Shown: positions 1 through 7,644, counted from the first letter of the stretch. The stretch: 64,000 nucleotides of DNA from Staphylococcus borealis (GCF_001224225.1 NZ_CUEE01000002.1:1-64000), one strand, 5' to 3'. The notes: generated by a model not told the origin, from the letters alone. Numbers and translations: made by a program.

Positions 1-70
1 TTTATTAATAAATTTTTAACAGAAGAACTTTAACACCCACAATCGAACAAACAACTTAAAGGAGGAAGAT

Positions 71-376
71 ATGAATATCGACGTATGTGGTGTGAAATAC
101 AAAATATTTCAAGTTGAAGAAGTTGACAATGATCCAAGTTGCTTAGGTTTATGTATCTATAGAGAAAGCGTAATACAAATTAAAAAAAGTTTATCAATCG
201 AACGTAAGAAGCAAGTTTTAGTGCATGAGATGTTACATGCAATGTTATATGAAGCTGGTTATGACGAACACGATGAAGAACAAGTGAAAAACTTATCAAT
301 AGTGTTTAACCAAGTTTTAAATCAAAACAATTTAAAAGCCACTCTAAATGAATTAGAGCAGCTTTCATCAAGTTAA
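71..376 (+). CDS. ImmA/IrrE-like zinc metallopeptidase-type phage protein
   Basis: This 101-residue protein carries an HEMLH sequence at residues 52-56, the HExxH zinc-binding and catalytic motif of gluzincin peptidases. The size and layout resemble the small ImmA/IrrE-like or SprT-like proteins of phage early regions, which in known cases cleave repressors or other DNA-binding proteins. The ATG follows a strong AAAGGAGG ribosome site. It is the first complete gene in the window and begins a + strand early block. Its stop overlaps by a few bases the end of a small gene on the other strand. The protease fold is well supported by the motif; the substrate is unknown. Confidence 0.7.
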   Translation: MNIDVCGVKYKIFQVEEVDNDPSCLGLCIYRESVIQIKKSLSIERKKQVLVHEMLHAMLYEAGYDEHDEEQVKNLSIVFNQVLNQNNLKATLNELEQLSSS

Positions 377-543
377 TGTTCTTTACGAACTCCCTTAAAC
401 GGTTTTGAATCTGATTTCATATCCATAAATCTACCAGTTTTAGAATCACGTTTAACATAACGTTTTGTTTTAGGGTTTTTAACTTGAGAACGACTTTTCA
501 CCGCACCTTTACGACGTCCATCTTTAGGTGGGTTCTTAGCCAT
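373..543 (-). CDS. Small basic conserved staphylococcal phage protein (56 aa)
   Basis: A 56-residue, strongly basic protein starting MAKNPPKDGRRKGAVKSRSQ and read against its neighbours. Its ATG (541-543) is preceded by an AGGAGGTG ribosome site on the minus strand, so translation is credible although the gene is short. Lysine and arginine make up about a third of the chain, which suggests nucleic-acid binding, but no named domain is recognisable. I believe similar proteins occur in the early region of other staphylococcal siphophages (from memory). It converges on the upstream zinc-protease gene, with which it overlaps by four bases. Confidence 0.7.
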   Translation of the reverse strand: MAKNPPKDGRRKGAVKSRSQVKNPKTKRYVKRDSKTGRFMDMKSDSKPFKGVRKEH

Positions 544-618
544 AGGCAACACCTCCTTTCTATAAGGAGATAACCAAATTATACCAAATATAGAACAAAC
601 AAATTAAGGAGACATAAC

Positions 619-768
619 ATGAACATTTTATACAAAACAACCCTCCTTATCACAATGGCAGTTGTGACGTGGAAGGTTGTAAAGATTGAGAGAAGTTTAA
701 AACCAGAAATACTTACTAGAGTTGTAAACAAAGAAAATGAAAAAAATGCAGAATTATTTCTTTTCTAA
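619..768 (+). CDS. Small membrane-associated hypothetical protein (49 aa)
   Basis: A 49-residue reading frame with an AAGGAG-type ribosome site just upstream. Residues 7-20 are hydrophobic and could form one membrane segment or signal anchor; the remainder is charged. It resembles the short one-pass proteins scattered through phage early regions. I do not recognise a family. Confidence 0.5.
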   Translation: MNILYKTTLLITMAVVTWKVVKIERSLKPEILTRVVNKENEKNAELFLF

Positions 769-816
769 TAAATCAAGTGAGGATAACCAAATTATACACG
801 AAAGGAGTGTTAATAA

Positions 817-1128
817 ATGGAACAAACTATAACAGTCACTTTACCCGACACTCATGTTCTTATACCTAAAGTTGAATTTGAAAGATTGGTAAGTAATTCA
901 TTACCTGCGTTTTGGACTATGGAAGATCTAATCAAAGAGTCGAAGTTGAGTAGGTACAAAATAGAAAAAAGAATATTAGAAGTTCCTAGATTTAATAAAT
1001 ACCTCAAAGAAAATGACATTTGGTTTGAAGGTCAAGGTGGAAGTTCATCTCATTACTTCGACGCTGAATTAATGTGGAAATTTTTAAAAGATTATAAGAA
1101 AGAGATTTATAAGGGGATGAAGAAATGA
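817..1128 (+). CDS. DUF771 family phage protein
   Basis: A 103-residue protein matching the general form of DUF771 proteins of Gram-positive phages: a short beta-rich start, then an aromatic helical region with the phrase FWTMEDLIKES that looks like the start of a helix-turn-helix, ending in a lysine-rich helix. A possible DNA-binding role follows from this shape but is not demonstrated. The ATG is preceded by AAAGGAGTG, and its stop overlaps the next gene's start. Confidence 0.65.
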   Translation: MEQTITVTLPDTHVLIPKVEFERLVSNSLPAFWTMEDLIKESKLSRYKIEKRILEVPRFNKYLKENDIWFEGQGGSSSHYFDAELMWKFLKDYKKEIYKGMKK

Positions 1129-1316
1129 CAATTAAAGACAAAACAATCTTAATCGCAGGAATGGCTTTTAACGTAACGTTCTTTGCATTAATGATGATTA
1201 ATATCTTCATTACTGACGCAGCAGGTTACGCCATTTTCACAGCGTTATTCACATATTTATTTTTCGACAAGATGTATTACGCAAAAAAAAAGACTGAAAC
1301 TCACGGCAATGAGTAA
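1125..1316 (+). CDS. Two-segment membrane protein, DUF1270-like
   Basis: A 63-residue protein with two hydrophobic stretches (about residues 8-28 and 33-48) followed by a charged tail, the shape of the DUF1270 proteins found next to DUF771 genes in staphylococcal phages. The start ATGA overlaps the stop of the previous gene, so the two are probably translationally coupled. The function is unknown. Confidence 0.55.
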   Translation: MTIKDKTILIAGMAFNVTFFALMMINIFITDAAGYAIFTALFTYLFFDKMYYAKKKTETHGNE

Positions 1317-1372
1317 CAGTCGAGCACAAATAAAATGAATTTCATCTTTATCATATTACGGGAGGAGCAATC

Positions 1373-1606
1373 ATGCAAGAGCCATATATCAAAGTAGGAG
1401 AGAAAGAGTTTATCGAATTTTTAGTTGCTAAAGACAGAGTAAAAAAATTGGAAGCTATGCTCGAGTACTCAAACAACCAACTAGATAACGCACTGGAGTA
1501 CATCGACGACTTAGTAATGTTAAATAATGGCCAATCATCACGCTTAGCAGAATTAGAAGCAGAGCGTAGAAAACTGGAGGCGATGATAAATGTTGAACAC
1601 ATATAA
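1373..1606 (+). CDS. Coiled-coil hypothetical phage protein (77 aa)
   Basis: A 77-residue, mostly helical protein with heptad-like spacing of leucines from about residue 25 onward, consistent with a coiled coil. The ATG has a GGGAGGAG ribosome site. It overlaps the downstream Gp157 gene by 17 bases, so it belongs to the same recombination transcript. No catalytic motif is visible. Confidence 0.6.
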   Translation: MQEPYIKVGEKEFIEFLVAKDRVKKLEAMLEYSNNQLDNALEYIDDLVMLNNGQSSRLAELEAERRKLEAMINVEHI

Positions 1607-2075
1607 TTTAACGCAATCTTACTTAGAAGTTTTAAATAAATTAGATGAAGGTTATTCTTTCGACGATTTAAAAGATACTTTGGATAGCATCGAAGAAGAA
1701 TTGAATATAAAAGTTGATAACACAATCGGCTTAAAGCGTTCGGTAGATGCTGATGTTGAAACAATAGATAAGGAAATTAAACGTCTACAAGCAATAAAAA
1801 AACAAAAAGTAAACCTTTCTGACAGATTAAAAGGTTACCTACTCGATATGTTAGATCAACGCAAACTGGATAAGTACCGTACGTCTACTAACTACATTTA
1901 CAAACGTAGTAACGGACCAAGTAAAGAGGTCACAGATGAAAAATTAATACCTAAAGAATATTGGGTATCACAAGCACCAAAACTCAACACTAAAATGCTT
2001 ACTGATGATTTGAAAAACGGTAAAGACGTTCCGGGTGCAAAGTTGAAACACACTGTTAGTTTGGTGGTGAAGTAG
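1590..2075 (+). CDS. Siphovirus Gp157 family protein
   Basis: A 161-residue protein matching the Siphovirus Gp157 family: an N-terminal helical repeat-like region, a lysine-rich coiled coil around residues 65-90, and a C-terminal segment with the characteristic phrase PKEYWVSQAPKLNTK. Members are found directly upstream of ERF or RecT annealing proteins. Some have been linked to resistance to other phages, but the molecular role is not settled. The stop abuts the ERF start. Confidence 0.8.
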   Translation: MLNTYNLTQSYLEVLNKLDEGYSFDDLKDTLDSIEEELNIKVDNTIGLKRSVDADVETIDKEIKRLQAIKKQKVNLSDRLKGYLLDMLDQRKLDKYRTSTNYIYKRSNGPSKEVTDEKLIPKEYWVSQAPKLNTKMLTDDLKNGKDVPGAKLKHTVSLVVK

Positions 2076-2717
2076 ATGAATAAATCTGAAAGTATAACGG
2101 AACTCAACAAAGCATTAGCTAACTTTCACAAAGAAGTTAAACAACCTATGAAAGACGCTAATAACCCTTTTTTTAAAAGCAAGTATGTGCCACTTGAGAA
2201 TGTGGTTGAGGCGATAGATGATGTAGCACCTAAATTCGGTTTGACGTATTCACAATATCCAGTAACAACTGACGACGGTAAAGTCGGAATATCTACGGTG
2301 CTATTGCATGAGAGTGGAGAGTTTATCGAATATCCACCAGCAACTACTAAGCCTGATAAAAACACACCACAAGGCGTAGGCTCAGCATTAACTTATATGC
2401 GTAGATACTCGCTAAGTGCAGTATTTGGTATCACGAGCGATCAAGATGATGACGGTAACGAGGCTAGCGGAAACGCAAAAGCTAAACAAACTAGCAATAA
2501 AAACGTACAAATGGCTAGTGCACAAACAATCGGAACACTAAAAAAAGAAGTGATTGAATTTACAAATTTAATCAAAGGGACAAAAAAAGAAGCCCCGCAA
2601 TATATCGTTGAACAAAAGTTTGGCATTAACAATTACAACTTAACAGAAAATAAAGCAGTACAAATAATAAACAATATTCAAAACAACGCAAAATCAATTA
2701 CTGGAGGCAATAAATAA
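2076..2717 (+). CDS. ERF family single-strand annealing protein
   Basis: A 213-residue ERF-type recombinase. ERF proteins anneal complementary single strands and circularise or recombine phage genomes. The family core is visible at residues 10-130: [14 protein letters not shown], the motif [17 protein letters not shown], and the acidic cluster [12 protein letters not shown] that follows it. The C-terminal 80 residues are a variable basic linker and tail, which often binds SSB. It starts one base after the Gp157 stop and its stop overlaps the SSB start. Confidence 0.9.
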   Translation: MNKSESITELNKALANFHKEVKQPMKDANNPFFKSKYVPLENVVEAIDDVAPKFGLTYSQYPVTTDDGKVGISTVLLHESGEFIEYPPATTKPDKNTPQGVGSALTYMRRYSLSAVFGITSDQDDDGNEASGNAKAKQTSNKNVQMASAQTIGTLKKEVIEFTNLIKGTKKEAPQYIVEQKFGINNYNLTENKAVQIINNIQNNAKSITGGNK

Positions 2718-3154
2718 TGATAAACAGAGTAGTTTTAGTAGGCAGATTAACCAAAGACCCAGAATTCAGAACAACATCAAACGACGTGAACGTAGCAACT
2801 TTTACGCTTGCAGTAAATAGAACGTTTACTAATGCCAACGGAGAACGTGAGGCTGATTTCATCAATGTAGTTGTGTTCAGAAGACAAGCAGAGAACGTAA
2901 ATAACTATTTGAGCAAAGGACAGTTAGCTGGTGTAGACGGTCGTATTCAATCACGTAGCTATGAAAACCAAGAGGGCAAACGCGTATTTGTAACTGAAGT
3001 TGTGGCTGACAGCGTTCAATTTTTAGAACCAAAAAATAACAACCAACAAAACAATCAACCTCAACAACAACGAGGACAAGCGCCGGCAGGCAATAATCCG
3101 TTTGGTAATGATAATGGTATCAATGATATAGACGATTCTACACTTCCTTTCTGA
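2717..3154 (+). CDS. ssb: Single-stranded DNA-binding protein
   Basis: A 145-residue phage SSB. Residues 1-105 form the OB fold, recognisable from [18 protein letters not shown] at the start and the [20 protein letters not shown] segment. Residues 106-138 are a glutamine- and asparagine-rich linker, and the acidic tip DIDDSTLPF is the conserved tail that recruits partner proteins. It coats single-stranded DNA during phage replication and annealing, and is coupled to the upstream ERF gene by overlapping start and stop codons. Confidence 0.95.
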   Translation: MINRVVLVGRLTKDPEFRTTSNDVNVATFTLAVNRTFTNANGEREADFINVVVFRRQAENVNNYLSKGQLAGVDGRIQSRSYENQEGKRVFVTEVVADSVQFLEPKNNNQQNNQPQQQRGQAPAGNNPFGNDNGINDIDDSTLPF

Positions 3155-3166
3155 TGAGGTGATCGA

Positions 3167-3715
3167 ATGAATGAAAAATGGAGAGACGTTGTAGATTATG
3201 AAGGTATTTACGAAGTAAGTAATAAAGGTCGAGTAAGAACTCATAAACATAAAACTACTTATACAAAGAAACACGGAGTAAGACATTGGAAACAGCGTTA
3301 TCTAAAAGACAAAACGCCTAATGGTAGAGATGTAAGAGTAGCACTTTGGAAAGATGGAAAACCCAAAGATTTTTTAGTTCATCGATTAGTAGCATTTACC
3401 TTTATACCGAAAACAGAAGGCAAGAATTGTATCAATCATATTGATGGTAACCCTAAGAATAATAATGTCGAAAACTTAGAATGGTGTACTCATTTAGAAA
3501 ACAACAGACATGCTTTTGAAACTGGTCTTATAACCACAAATATGAAAGTGAAATTAATTAATCATCTAGGTATTGAATATGAGTTTAATAGTTTATCGAA
3601 AGCAGGTGCTTTTTTAGGACGTTCTCATGGATATGTAAGCAATAAATTAAAAAAGAATACTTCTACACTTACTGATACTAACGGCAACAAATATAAAGTC
3701 GAGAAGTTGATTTAA
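3167..3715 (+). CDS. Free-standing HNH homing endonuclease (NUMOD4-HNH)
   Basis: A 182-residue endonuclease of the NUMOD4-HNH type. The NUMOD4 DNA-binding module is at the N terminus (WRDVVDYEGIYEVSNKGRVR). The HNH core follows at about residues 86-122, with NHIDGNPKNNNVENLEW supplying the metal and catalytic residues. The last 50 residues resemble a NUMOD1-type DNA-binding tail. Such genes are selfish mobile elements that cut alleles lacking them and spread by repair. It sits tightly between ssb and the next nuclease gene, whose ATG directly follows its stop. Confidence 0.88.
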   Translation: MNEKWRDVVDYEGIYEVSNKGRVRTHKHKTTYTKKHGVRHWKQRYLKDKTPNGRDVRVALWKDGKPKDFLVHRLVAFTFIPKTEGKNCINHIDGNPKNNNVENLEWCTHLENNRHAFETGLITTNMKVKLINHLGIEYEFNSLSKAGAFLGRSHGYVSNKLKKNTSTLTDTNGNKYKVEKLI

Positions 3716-4390
3716 ATGCCAATTATTAAAAATTACATTACTCAAGATGACGGTACAACCACCGTTGTCATTGAGGGTGTAGAACTAGATAACAAAACTT
3801 CACTCTTACTCGATAACGGGTTTGAAGTAGAAGCCGATGTGCAAGTCGTAGACCCTTTCAGAATTACCGACAAACAACGCCGTAAGATATTTGCACTTGT
3901 AAAGGACATAGAGGCTCATACAGCTCAACCTATGGACTACATGCGCCATATGTTCATCGAATACGTTCGGACGTACTACGGCTACGACAAGCGCATCTCA
4001 TTAAGTGATTGCACACGTACACAAGCAAGCCAAATTATCGAGGTTACATTGGACTGGATATTTCATAACGATATACCACTCGCATATAAAACAAGTGACT
4101 TACTCAAACAAGACGAATCATTTTTATATTGGTCAACGGTCAATCGTAACTGCGTTATCTGTGGCAAACCACATTCAGACTTAGCACATCATTACGCAAT
4201 AGGACGTGGTGCAAATCGCAAAACAATGGACCACTACGGTTACGAAGTGTTAGCACTTTGCAGAGAACATCATTCAACTCAACACCAAATGGGCGTTAAA
4301 AGTTTTGATGAATATTACCACTTAGAGAACAGCTGGATAAAAGTAGATGATCGTTTAAATAAAATGCTAAAAGGAGGTACAGCAGATTGA
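3716..4390 (+). CDS. Putative HNHc nuclease of phage recombination module
   Basis: A 224-residue protein of the putative HNHc nuclease family that lies downstream of ssb in many staphylococcal phages. The C-terminal half carries a zinc-binding cluster CVICGKPHSDLAHHYAIGRG and a later CREHHSTQHQMG segment, which are the cysteines and histidines of an HNH-like fold. The N-terminal half is a basic helical domain with KQRRKIFAL. It probably acts in recombination or branch processing (inference). Its ribosome site is weak, consistent with coupling to the homing endonuclease that seems to have landed in front of it. Confidence 0.75.
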   Translation: MPIIKNYITQDDGTTTVVIEGVELDNKTSLLLDNGFEVEADVQVVDPFRITDKQRRKIFALVKDIEAHTAQPMDYMRHMFIEYVRTYYGYDKRISLSDCTRTQASQIIEVTLDWIFHNDIPLAYKTSDLLKQDESFLYWSTVNRNCVICGKPHSDLAHHYAIGRGANRKTMDHYGYEVLALCREHHSTQHQMGVKSFDEYYHLENSWIKVDDRLNKMLKGGTAD

Positions 4391-4596
4391 TAGATAGATT
4401 TGATGTAGGAAAGCGTATCAGTGACCGCAGAACGCGGTTAGGAATGACACAAAAAGAATTAGCTAGTAAAACAGACACAACTAAATCGACAGTTCAAAAA
4501 TGGGAATATGGCGTTCATCTACCTAAAAAAGAAAGAATACCTAAAATAGCTGAACATCTGAAATATAGCGAAGAATATTTGTTGTATGGGGAGTGA
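4387..4596 (+). CDS. XRE family helix-turn-helix regulator
   Basis: A 69-residue protein that is essentially one Cro/CI-type HTH domain: RISDRRTRLGMTQKELASKT, then TTKSTVQKWEYGVHLPKK for the turn and recognition helix. It starts at TTG (4387) overlapping the preceding stop. A single-domain repressor far from the lysogeny switch suggests control of nearby genes, possibly the two overlapping genes that follow. This is inference from position. Confidence 0.75.
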   Translation: MIDRFDVGKRISDRRTRLGMTQKELASKTDTTKSTVQKWEYGVHLPKKERIPKIAEHLKYSEEYLLYGE

Positions 4597-4600
4597 AGAA

Positions 4601-4930
4601 ATGGAACTAAATAAAATGGTAAATGAATTTGAAGTATTAAGGTTTTTACTGCAATTACACAATACAGAAATAACTGATTTTAACCAAAAAACTATCAGCT
4701 TTGATATAGAACAAGAAATCATAAAATATCCTTTAGCTGATAGCTGGAATGATTATTTACTTTTAAACGACGAAGAAGTCAATTCTAAGTTAAAAAGTTT
4801 GATAATGTTGCATCGCCGAAATCTACAACCGGTAATTGACGAAAAGTATCAAGAAGAGCTTGAAAGAACTCAACCTTCTTTTGATAAAAGCTTTGACCCT
4901 GATCCTGAGAAAAGATACTCACAAAATTAA
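4601..4930 (+). CDS. Hypothetical protein overlapping an antisense gene
   Basis: A 109-residue acidic, helical protein with no family that I recognise. I chose ATG 4601 because GGGGAGTGA lies at a good distance; an in-frame upstream ATG (4586) has none. The last 146 bases are shared in antisense with the gene at 5201-4785, so at least this tail is under double constraint or one frame is not used. It follows the HTH gene by four bases and may be its partner. Confidence 0.5.
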   Translation: MELNKMVNEFEVLRFLLQLHNTEITDFNQKTISFDIEQEIIKYPLADSWNDYLLLNDEEVNSKLKSLIMLHRRNLQPVIDEKYQEELERTQPSFDKSFDPDPEKRYSQN

Positions 4931-5201
4931 ATAGTTTACGTATAAAAGCATCATAAGCGTAGTAATCATCATCAATTTTAATTGTTTTTAATTCTAATTC
5001 CAAAGCTTTATGTAAATATTTCAGACATTCTAAATGTACTTGATTAAAACTATTTTCAGTGAGTGTATATGCAATGTTCAATGCAGACTTAGCAATTAAA
5101 AATAAATCAGTTTCCCAAAAGAAAAGATGAGTTTTATCTAACTGCAAGTGCTGTTTTTCAGCTAAAGTTAATAATCTTTTGGAGTTACTCCAATTGTCCA
5201 T
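4785..5201 (-). CDS. Antisense probable cargo (moron) gene, unknown function
   Basis: A 138-residue, predicted helical and soluble protein transcribed against the early operon. The ATG (5199-5201) has a near-perfect AGGAGGTGG ribosome site five bases upstream, and an extended -10 promoter TGATATAAT lies just beyond that. A gene with its own promoter, facing the lytic transcript, is the usual form of a prophage cargo gene expressed in the lysogen, for example an exclusion factor. No domain is recognisable, so this role is inference. The 3' end overlaps the + strand gene by 146 bases. Confidence 0.6.
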   Translation of the reverse strand: MDNWSNSKRLLTLAEKQHLQLDKTHLFFWETDLFLIAKSALNIAYTLTENSFNQVHLECLKYLHKALELELKTIKIDDDYYAYDAFIRKLFNFVSIFSQDQGQSFYQKKVEFFQALLDTFRQLPVVDFGDATLSNFLT

Positions 5202-5225
5202 TTAAACCACCTCCTATATCAAAGG

Positions 5226-5234
5226 ATTATATCA
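5226..5234 (-). promoter_or_regulatory. Extended -10 promoter for the antisense gene
   Basis: Read on the minus strand the sequence is TGATATAAT, an exact TGn extended -10 element. Initiation about seven bases downstream would leave a leader of some 18 nt that carries AGGAGGTGG before the ATG at 5201. No good -35 is visible, which extended -10 promoters tolerate. Confidence 0.6.
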
Positions 5235-5249
5235 GAAAGGAGTAAATAA

Positions 5250-6014
5250 ATGACCGAACAACCTAGCTATTATTCAATAATTACTGCAAACGTAAGATAT
5301 GATAACCGATTAACCGATAGCGAGAAGTTACTTTTTGCTGAAATCACTTCATTAAGTAACAAGTATGGTTATTGCACAGCGAGTAATGGTTACTTTGCCA
5401 AATTATATGAAGTAACGAAAGTAACAATATCAAGACGGATAGCAAACTTAAAAAACAGTGGTTACCTCAATGTTGAAATCATTCGAGAAGGTAATGAAAT
5501 TAAACAAAGAAAGTTATACCCCTTAACACAAATGTTAAGACCTATTAACACAAATGATAATACCCCTATTAACAATTCTGTTAATACCCCTATTATCACA
5601 AATGTTAAAGAGAATAATACAAGTATTAATACTACAAGTATTAATAATATAAATAGAATAGATACATTGTCGGGCAACCCGACCCCTATTCCTTATAAAG
5701 AAATTATCGACTATCTTAATGAAAAAACTGAGAAAAATTATAGTCACAAATCAAAAGCTAATCAAAAATTAATTCAAGCGAGATTTAACGAAGATAATGC
5801 AAAAGAAGATTTCTTTACTGTTATAGACAACATGGTTGCTCAATGGAAAGGTAATCCCAAAATGGAAGAATACCTACGACCGAAAACATTATTTAGTGGA
5901 AATTTTGATAATTATAAAAACCAAACTAGCAAAGTTAGCCAGTCGTCAAACCAATACACAGACGCATTTAATCGTGCTGCGCAATCAACAAGCATGGATA
6001 ACGTGCCGTTTTAA
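5250..6014 (+). CDS. Phage replication initiator (HTH plus Phg_2220 C-terminal domain)
   Basis: A 254-residue protein with two domains joined by a low-complexity linker. Residues 1-90 hold a winged helix-turn-helix (SEKLLFAEITSLSNKYGYCT, then VTISRRIANLKNSGYL). Residues 148-232 match the conserved phage C-terminal domain of replication initiators (IIDYLNEKTEKNYSHKSK and YLRPKTLFSGNFDNY). The N-terminal part would bind the origin, and the C-terminal part would recruit the DnaC-like loader encoded next. The linker-coding DNA is unusually rich in short direct repeats, so the origin may lie inside this gene, as in lambda O. Confidence 0.82.
   Translation: MTEQPSYYSIITANVRYDNRLTDSEKLLFAEITSLSNKYGYCTASNGYFAKLYEVTKVTISRRIANLKNSGYLNVEIIREGNEIKQRKLYPLTQMLRPINTNDNTPINNSVNTPIITNVKENNTSINTTSINNINRIDTLSGNPTPIPYKEIIDYLNEKTEKNYSHKSKANQKLIQARFNEDNAKEDFFTVIDNMVAQWKGNPKMEEYLRPKTLFSGNFDNYKNQTSKVSQSSNQYTDAFNRAAQSTSMDNVPF
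5521..5650 (+). repeat. Iteron-like direct repeats inside the initiator gene (possible origin)
   Basis: TTAACACAAATG occurs exactly at 5523-5534 and 5545-5556, with a one-base variant (TTATCACAAATG) at 5593-5604. TAATACCCCTATTA occurs exactly at 5558-5571 and 5582-5595. TACAAGTATTAAT occurs at 5618-5630 and 5633-5645. The stretch is very AT-rich and codes for the linker between the two initiator domains. The arrangement fits an initiator-bound replication origin; binding has not been shown. Confidence 0.5.
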
Positions 6015-6026
6015 AGGAGTGATAAC

Positions 6027-6824
6027 TTGAAATCGTTTAGCGATATAGCTAGATCAACTAGCTTTAAAAGTAAGGTTCTTGAGAAAGAAGAAAATTTAAA
6101 ATGCGAAGATTGTGGTCGGATTTATGACTACTATAAATTTGAAAAACAAGACGGGGAAATACATGAAGTTAGGTTCGGTTGCGACTGTGAGATGAAAGAG
6201 TTTGCCAGAAAATCAACTGCAAACTATCACAAAAAGCAAAGACGTAGAAAAGCAGAAAGTATATTTAATCAATCTATTATGAATGAAGATTTAAAAAAAG
6301 CATCGTTTGATAACTATGAACCTACTAACCAACAACTAGAATACGCTAAGCAGTTATGTAAACGATACGCAGATAACTTCAACTTAGATAATAAGCAGTC
6401 GTTACTAATACAAGGGTCATTCGGTACAGGTAAATCACATTTATCTATGAGTATTGTAAAAGTGGTTAAAGCAAATGGTTACACAGTGCTTTATATGAAC
6501 GTACCACAGCTTATTTCAACGATAAAAAACACTTACAGCAATCAATCAAGCATGACCGAACAGGAACTAGCAAGAATAGTAAGCGATGTCGATTTAATGG
6601 TATTTGATGACTACGGTATCAACATGAACGACTTTGCTACCAGCAAGATGTTCGAGTTAGTCGAAAGTAGAGTAGGCAAGCACAACATCTTTACTACCAA
6701 CCTAGATGAAAAGGAAATGGCTAGGAATAAAGATTTACAACGAATATTTAGCAGAATAATGAGTAACACAACGCTAATCAAAATGGACGGCCAAGATTAC
6801 AGAACTAGGGGGCTAAAATTTTGA
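6027..6824 (+). CDS. DnaC/IstB-like ATP-binding helicase loader
   Basis: A 265-residue AAA+ ATPase that would load the host DnaB/DnaC helicase onto the phage origin. The N terminus has a zinc-ribbon-like set of cysteines (C26, C29, C52, C54). The ATPase core follows, with Walker A GSFGTGKS at 130-137, Walker B VDLMVFDDYG near residue 190, and a sensor arginine region near the end. The start is TTG (6027) with AAAGGAGTGAT in front. It sits directly after the initiator gene, the normal order in staphylococcal siphophages. Confidence 0.88.
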   Translation: MKSFSDIARSTSFKSKVLEKEENLKCEDCGRIYDYYKFEKQDGEIHEVRFGCDCEMKEFARKSTANYHKKQRRRKAESIFNQSIMNEDLKKASFDNYEPTNQQLEYAKQLCKRYADNFNLDNKQSLLIQGSFGTGKSHLSMSIVKVVKANGYTVLYMNVPQLISTIKNTYSNQSSMTEQELARIVSDVDLMVFDDYGINMNDFATSKMFELVESRVGKHNIFTTNLDEKEMARNKDLQRIFSRIMSNTTLIKMDGQDYRTRGLKF

Positions 6825-6985
6825 TTACATTGGACGACATCAAACTAAATCTTGAGTGTTCAGATGTGTATGCTCAGAAACTCATAGAATACGCACAGGG
6901 CGACCAAGACAAGTTGGAGGATATATACTTCCAGAAACTTGCAGAACGTCGTGTGAGAGAGGCTGTGGTCGAATATGGGACTTAG
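6821..6985 (+). CDS. Small conserved phage protein (54 aa)
   Basis: A 54-residue reading frame starting at TTG 6821 inside the stop of the loader gene. It begins MITLDDIKLNLECSD and ends in an acidic helix. The codon use and helical periodicity look protein-coding, and it bridges exactly to the next gene, whose ATG lies inside its 3' end. I recognise no domain. Confidence 0.55.
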   Translation: MITLDDIKLNLECSDVYAQKLIEYAQGDQDKLEDIYFQKLAERRVREAVVEYGT

Positions 6986-7217
6986 AGAAAATCAACCTAA
7001 CGCATATAGCTTGTACGAAAGCGATGGTTGGGAAATGCTTAGGGTTCTGCCTAGAGATGACGGTACTTTCTATTTAGCTAATAAAGGTGGAATGAGTGAT
7101 AAGCATTTTAAACCATCTGTAACTAAAGATGAGTTAGCAAAGATGAAACGTAAGCATAAATTATTTAGAAAAGAAGAATTACAACAACAGACAACAATAG
7201 ATGAATTCTTGTTCTAG
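6975..7217 (+). CDS. Conserved hypothetical phage protein with possible sliding-clamp-binding tail
   Basis: An 80-residue protein overlapping the previous gene by 11 bases. A basic middle section (KMKRKHKLFRKEE) is followed by the final residues QQQTTIDEFLF. A C-terminal glutamine followed by hydrophobic residues and a phenylalanine resembles a beta-clamp-binding motif, so a role in DNA replication is conceivable. That reading is speculative. Confidence 0.55.
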   Translation: MGLRENQPNAYSLYESDGWEMLRVLPRDDGTFYLANKGGMSDKHFKPSVTKDELAKMKRKHKLFRKEELQQQTTIDEFLF

Positions 7218-7227
7218 GAGTGACAAC

Positions 7228-7644
7228 GTGAGTAAATACAATGCTAAGAAAGTTGAATATAAAGGTGTCGTGTTCGATAGCAAAGTCGAATGCGATTACT
7301 ACCAATATTTAGAACGTAACTTAGGCAATGAATATGATCGTATCGAGTTGCAACCTAAGTATGAATTGCAGCCTAAATTCGACGGAAATAAACCAATTAT
7401 ATATGTGGCAGATTTTGCTTTATGGAAAGGTGATGCCTTACTTGAAGTTATAGATGTAAAAGGTATGCCAACGCCAGTAGCAAAGGTTAAAGCAAAGATA
7501 TTTAGGTATCAAAACAGAGATATACCGCTAACTTGGATATGTAAAGCGCCTAAATACACAGGGCTTGAATGGATAACGTATGAAGAACTAATTAAGGTAC
7601 GCAGGAAGCGTAAGAAGGAGAAGATGAAGAATGGTAAAAATTAA
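7228..7644 (+). CDS. DUF1064 family protein (nuclease-like)
   Basis: A 138-residue DUF1064 protein. The family signature is visible: SKYNAKKVEYKGVVFDSKVE at the start, then YVADFALWKGDALLEVIDVKG. The E...D...xVK arrangement is like that of PD-(D/E)XK or Holliday-junction-type nucleases such as phage endonuclease I. I chose GTG 7228 because AGGAGTGACAAC precedes it; an ATG nine codons upstream lies in the previous gene. It overlaps the next gene by 14 bases. Confidence 0.75.
   Translation: MSKYNAKKVEYKGVVFDSKVECDYYQYLERNLGNEYDRIELQPKYELQPKFDGNKPIIYVADFALWKGDALLEVIDVKGMPTPVAKVKAKIFRYQNRDIPLTWICKAPKYTGLEWITYEELIKVRRKRKKEKMKNGKN

Noticed and set aside
1351..1764. A 137-codon minus-strand frame opposite the Gp157 gene
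   Set aside because: No ribosome site, composition of an antisense shadow, and it covers three genes in the expected direction.
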